Source of the DNA: Candidatus Taylorbacteria bacterium RIFCSPLOWO2_01_FULL_45_34b | GTDB taxonomy: Bacteria; Patescibacteriota; Minisyncoccia; Phycocordibacterales; DSPV01 | Direction of reading: 5' to 3' | Length of the DNA: 35,176 nt | NCBI GenBank assembly: GCA_001822675.1 | Contig: MHRY01000032.1 | Coordinates: 1-35,176 of the forward strand | Shown here: positions 32,672 through 35,176 of the stretch, piece by piece | Numbering within the stretch: position 1 is the first letter of the stretch | How the letters are laid out: each line of letters starts with the position of its first letter | The notes under the pieces: generated by a model | Seen by the model: only the letters and a program-made list of their open reading frames with translations | What the model was told of the DNA's origin: nothing | Databases searched by the model: none | Made by a program: the position numbers and the translations under genes

Positions 32672-34021
32672 ATGCATTTTTTGAATAGAAAAGAACGGCT
32701 GATTCTGCTTGTCGGAGACATGCTTTTTTTCATGTTGTCTTTGTGGATTACACTTGTTGTCCGCTATGGCGCACTGCCCTCATTAGACCTATTTTCTTTA
32801 CACTGGGTACCTTTCTTTTTCTTGACCCTTCTTTTTATCGCAGTTTTTTTCATTGCTGGCCTCTACGAGAAGCACACACTTCTTCTGCAAAATCATCTTC
32901 CAAAGACGATATTAAAAGCCGAACTCGTGGGGAGCGCACTCGCAGTGTCTTTTTTCTATTTAGCGCCGTGGACGGGCATCGCGCCGAAGCGAAATCTTTT
33001 TATCTACCTCCTCATTTCTTTTGTGCTTATTACGCTCTGGCGTATGTATGGTTACGCTTTTGTCGGTACGCGTAAAAAACAAAAGGCGGCACTTATCGGT
33101 AGCGGTAATGAAATGCAAGAACTTCTTGATGAGGTAAATAATAATTCTCGTTACGATTTGAAATTTGTTTCATCAATTGATTTAAACCACATAAGCCAAG
33201 TTGATCTTAAGGAAGAAGTGACGAATCGAATTTACAGCAAAGATATTTCTATCATTGCTATCGATCTTCGAAATGAAAAAGTTCTGCCACTCTTGCCCCA
33301 CCTCTATACCCTTATCTTTTCGAGCATCCGTTTCATTGAAATGCATAAAATATACGAGGACATTTTTGACCGGATTCCGCTTTCGCTTGTCGGTTACAGC
33401 TGGTTTCTGGAAAATATTTCGCTGGCTCCAAAATCTGCGTATGATTTTCTGAAACGTGTTATGGATATTTCGATTTCGTTTCTGCTCGGAGTAGTGTCGC
33501 TCATTGTCTACCCATTTGTGTACGTTGCTATCAAACTTGATGATGGAGGAAAGGTCTTTAGCATTCAAGAGCGAGTTGGTAGGAATAACAAACTCATAAA
33601 ATTGTATAAATTTAGGACGATGCAGATTGCCAACGATGGCGGGCGATGGCAAGAGGGGGTTGTAAATCAAACAACGCGAGTCGGAAGTTTTCTCCGTCAA
33701 TCCCGCATTGATGAACTGCCGCAGTTATGGAACGTGCTTTTCGGCGACATTTCCCTTATCGGTCCGCGGCCGGAATTTCCGGAGCCGGTTTCTCTATACG
33801 AAAAACAAGTTCCGTACTACGGTATTCGTCACTTGATCAAACCGGGGCTGTCCGGCTGGGCGCAGATTTATGGTGAACACCCGCATCATGGCACTGATGT
33901 CGCCAAAACAAAAAACAAACTTTCCTACGACTTGTATTACATAAAAAACCGCTCGGTCTTCTTGGATTTAAAAATCGCGCTCCAGACGATAAAGACGCTG
34001 TTACTTCGGAGTGGTATTTAA
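32672..34021 (+). CDS. Polyprenyl-phosphate sugar-1-phosphate transferase (WbaP-type)
   Basis: These enzymes start surface glycans by putting a sugar phosphate on undecaprenyl phosphate. The 449-aa product has four N-terminal membrane helices (residues about 8-125), a Rossmann-like CoA-binding-type middle (KKQKAALIGSGNEMQELLDE), and the C-terminal bacterial sugar transferase domain. That domain contains KRVMDISISFLLGVVSLIVY, QERVGRNNKLIKLYKFRTMQ, LRQSRIDELPQLWNVLFGDI with the DELPQLWN line, SLIGPRPEFPE and GLSGWAQIYG. Full length. A near copy of its last 80 bases occurs at 34546-34626. Confidence 0.94.
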   Translation: MHFLNRKERLILLVGDMLFFMLSLWITLVVRYGALPSLDLFSLHWVPFFFLTLLFIAVFFIAGLYEKHTLLLQNHLPKTILKAELVGSALAVSFFYLAPWTGIAPKRNLFIYLLISFVLITLWRMYGYAFVGTRKKQKAALIGSGNEMQELLDEVNNNSRYDLKFVSSIDLNHISQVDLKEEVTNRIYSKDISIIAIDLRNEKVLPLLPHLYTLIFSSIRFIEMHKIYEDIFDRIPLSLVGYSWFLENISLAPKSAYDFLKRVMDISISFLLGVVSLIVYPFVYVAIKLDDGGKVFSIQERVGRNNKLIKLYKFRTMQIANDGGRWQEGVVNQTTRVGSFLRQSRIDELPQLWNVLFGDISLIGPRPEFPEPVSLYEKQVPYYGIRHLIKPGLSGWAQIYGEHPHHGTDVAKTKNKLSYDLYYIKNRSVFLDLKIALQTIKTLLLRSGI

Positions 34022-34059
34022 GACGCGGATCTACGCAGAACGAACGCGGACAAAAAAGA

Positions 34060-34090
34060 AAAAACCGCTGGGCGAACCATGCGGTTTTTT
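34060..34090 (+). terminator. Terminator after the sugar transferase
   Basis: AAAACCGC-tgggcgaaccat-GCGGTTTTTT. A near-identical copy lies at 34748-34778. Confidence 0.85.
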
Positions 34091-34107
34091 GTGGGGTTGA
34101 AGTTTGT

Positions 34108-34473
34108 TTACAGAGAAAGGACTAAGTTGCAATCATAGCCGCGGAAACCATGGTCATGAGTTTTCGACCGTACACGTAAGTTTAACCGAGACTTCAGCAC
34201 AGAGAGGAGCGCAGAAATCATTTTTTCGTGAGTTTCGAATACTTTCGGATATTTTTCACGAATCGTTGAGGCTAAAGTGTCCAGCCTTCCTTCTTCGACG
34301 CAGTACTCGATGAGTGCTAGTGCATCCTTTTCCTCCTTGTGTCCAGGATACACTTCAACCGATGGGCATCTAATCCTCAATTCTCCGCGTTGAGTATCTG
34401 TGGCAAAGTTTATCATAGTGTAGTGGCCTTTCTTTTTTCTGCAGCAGCTACAGCAGCCATAATCTATAACCAT
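34108..34473 (-). CDS. Hypothetical protein between duplicated sequences
   Basis: The 121-aa product starts MVIDYGCCSCCRKKKGHYT, with a CCxCC cluster, and continues as a mixed helical protein (EEKDALALIEYCVEEGRLDT, EKMISALLSVLKSRLNLRVR). A later in-frame ATG (residue 20, MINFATDTQ) would drop the Cys cluster. It is not recognised and no ribosome site is obvious. It is bounded on both sides by copies of the sugar transferase end and terminator, which suggests that it was caught in, or inserted by, a local rearrangement. Confidence 0.45.
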   Translation of the reverse strand: MVIDYGCCSCCRKKKGHYTMINFATDTQRGELRIRCPSVEVYPGHKEEKDALALIEYCVEEGRLDTLASTIREKYPKVFETHEKMISALLSVLKSRLNLRVRSKTHDHGFRGYDCNLVLSL

Positions 34474-34545
34474 TGTAGGAGCGAAACATTTCCGTTTTTG
34501 AGATTTGTTGAAAATTTAAAATTTTGGTGCTTGGCGACCCGACCG

Positions 34546-34626
34546 CCATAAAACCGCTCTGTCTTTTTGGATTTAAAAATCGCGCTCCAGACGATAAAGA
34601 CGCTGTTACTGCGGAGTGGAATCTAA
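34546..34626 (+). pseudogene. Duplicated 3' end of the sugar transferase gene
   Basis: It matches 33940-34020 at nearly every position (CGCGCTCCAGACGATAAAGA is shared exactly), with two missing A and a few substitutions. The frame is not preserved and there is no start. Confidence 0.85.
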
Positions 34627-34707
34627 AAGTGGATGCAGGGTTCAAGATTCAAGAGTCATGATTTAGAAACTTAGCGATCTGACTGCCACGTCTTTTATCT
34701 ATAAACT

Positions 34708-34778
34708 TTCCATCTCTTACGATATATCGTAAGAGATGGAAAAAGAAAAAACCGCTAGGCGAACCAAGCGGTTTTTTG
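34708..34778 (+). terminator. 36-bp palindrome followed by the duplicated terminator
   Basis: 34708-34743 is a perfect palindrome whose central 24 bases equal 27679-27702. It is followed by AAAACCGC-taggcgaaccaa-GCGGTTTTTT (34748-34778). The rest of 34627-34707 shows no feature. Confidence 0.8.
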
Positions 34779-34816
34779 TGGGGTTGAAGGTAACGACGCT
34801 TGCCAGTTTCAGATTA

Positions 34817-34954
34817 TTAGGAAGATCCTCGGCCTAATATTCTGGAGCGACGAAGTCGTTCTTTGGTAAATGCCACAGCCTCGCCCGTTAATTTTTGGAT
34901 TTCAGCTTTCGACAGTACCAGTGGTCGCAATTGGCGTTTTCTAGCTTTTTTCAT
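34817..34954 (-). CDS. 45-aa basic peptide
   Basis: ATG 34952-34954 to TAA 34817-34819 encodes MKKARKRQLRPLVLSKAEIQ, then KLTGEAVAFTKERLRRSRIL and GRGSS. It is basic and helical, with an AAAGAG ribosome-site candidate about 6 nt upstream. The composition is protein-like, but no family is recognised. The last 220 bases of the window show only AT-rich sequence and no further gene. Confidence 0.45.
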   Translation of the reverse strand: MKKARKRQLRPLVLSKAEIQKLTGEAVAFTKERLRRSRILGRGSS

Positions 34955-35176
34955 ATTTTCTCTTTTTGTGCAGAGTAACCTTATTTGTCTGGATTTTTAC
35001 CATGGTTGATTCCCTCTTCAGTCTATATAAAATTCCGCTTACGTCAATTTTTTCAAAGTTTTTGAGGTGTTTCAAGATTCAATTAAGGCTTGTTAGACAA
35101 TAATTAAGTGTTACCGAAATCAGTATTCATATCGTATCACTTCTTGTGAATTTTGCTCCGCGAAAAAGCTCTTTTC

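Overview
The window looks like a chromosomal contig of a Candidate Phyla Radiation bacterium, most likely a Parcubacteria-type lineage. This is inferred from several features. There is a reduced but recognisable housekeeping set (rpsF-ssb-rpsR, efp, recA, ftsK, rplJ-rplL, rodA/ftsW). A very long exported protein combines a peptidoglycan-binding module with Ig-like repeats. Membrane proteins carry TPR tails, Ig-fold proteins are anchored by one helix, and the 23S rRNA gene is heavily interrupted. UGA behaves as a stop codon, so the code is the standard bacterial one. No database search was possible; all family names come from motifs read in the translations.

Layout. 1-2150: the 3' end of a surface protein, then the bS6-SSB-bS18 operon. 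2160-8013 (minus strand): a small zinc-ribbon membrane protein, EF-P, RecA, three small hypothetical proteins and the FtsK translocase; two perfect 40-42 bp palindromes flank efp. 8014-9300: a probable winged-helix regulator sitting in a cluster of ten AAAGGACA-type octamers. 10234-17259: the giant S-layer-like protein, a membrane TPR protein, an O-antigen ligase/polymerase-like TPR protein and a 51-aa membrane peptide. 17331-18636: the L10 leader, rplJ and rplL. 18814-20577: a hypothetical protein, an HTH-nucleotidyltransferase-like protein and an MscS-like membrane protein.

20660-28540 is the centrepiece: a 23S rRNA gene of about 6.9 kb (normal is about 2.9 kb). By aligning to remembered E. 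coli 23S sequence I place six candidate group I introns at about E. coli 1931, 2262, 2500, 2533, 2593 and 2656; the last lies in the sarcin-ricin loop. One intron encodes a LAGLIDADG endonuclease, one a coiled-coil protein and one a 42-aa basic peptide. Seven further helices are lengthened by repeat elements or, in one case, by a tRNA-like fold. Several of these repeats recur outside the rRNA gene, one of them in frame within a protein-coding gene. No 16S gene is linked. The 23S is followed by a terminator, an aberrant tRNA(Asn)-like gene, a truncated 5S remnant and an intact 5S.

28672-35176: a membrane-anchored hypothetical protein, a MITE-like hairpin element, RodA/FtsW, an unknown protein, a GT4 glycosyltransferase, an initiating sugar-phosphate transferase, and a duplicated 3' end of that last gene bracketing a small minus-strand ORF. 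Together with the O-antigen ligase-like gene these suggest cell-surface glycan synthesis. Many genes have a -10 hexamer only 4-10 nt upstream of the start codon, which implies widespread leaderless or near-leaderless transcription.
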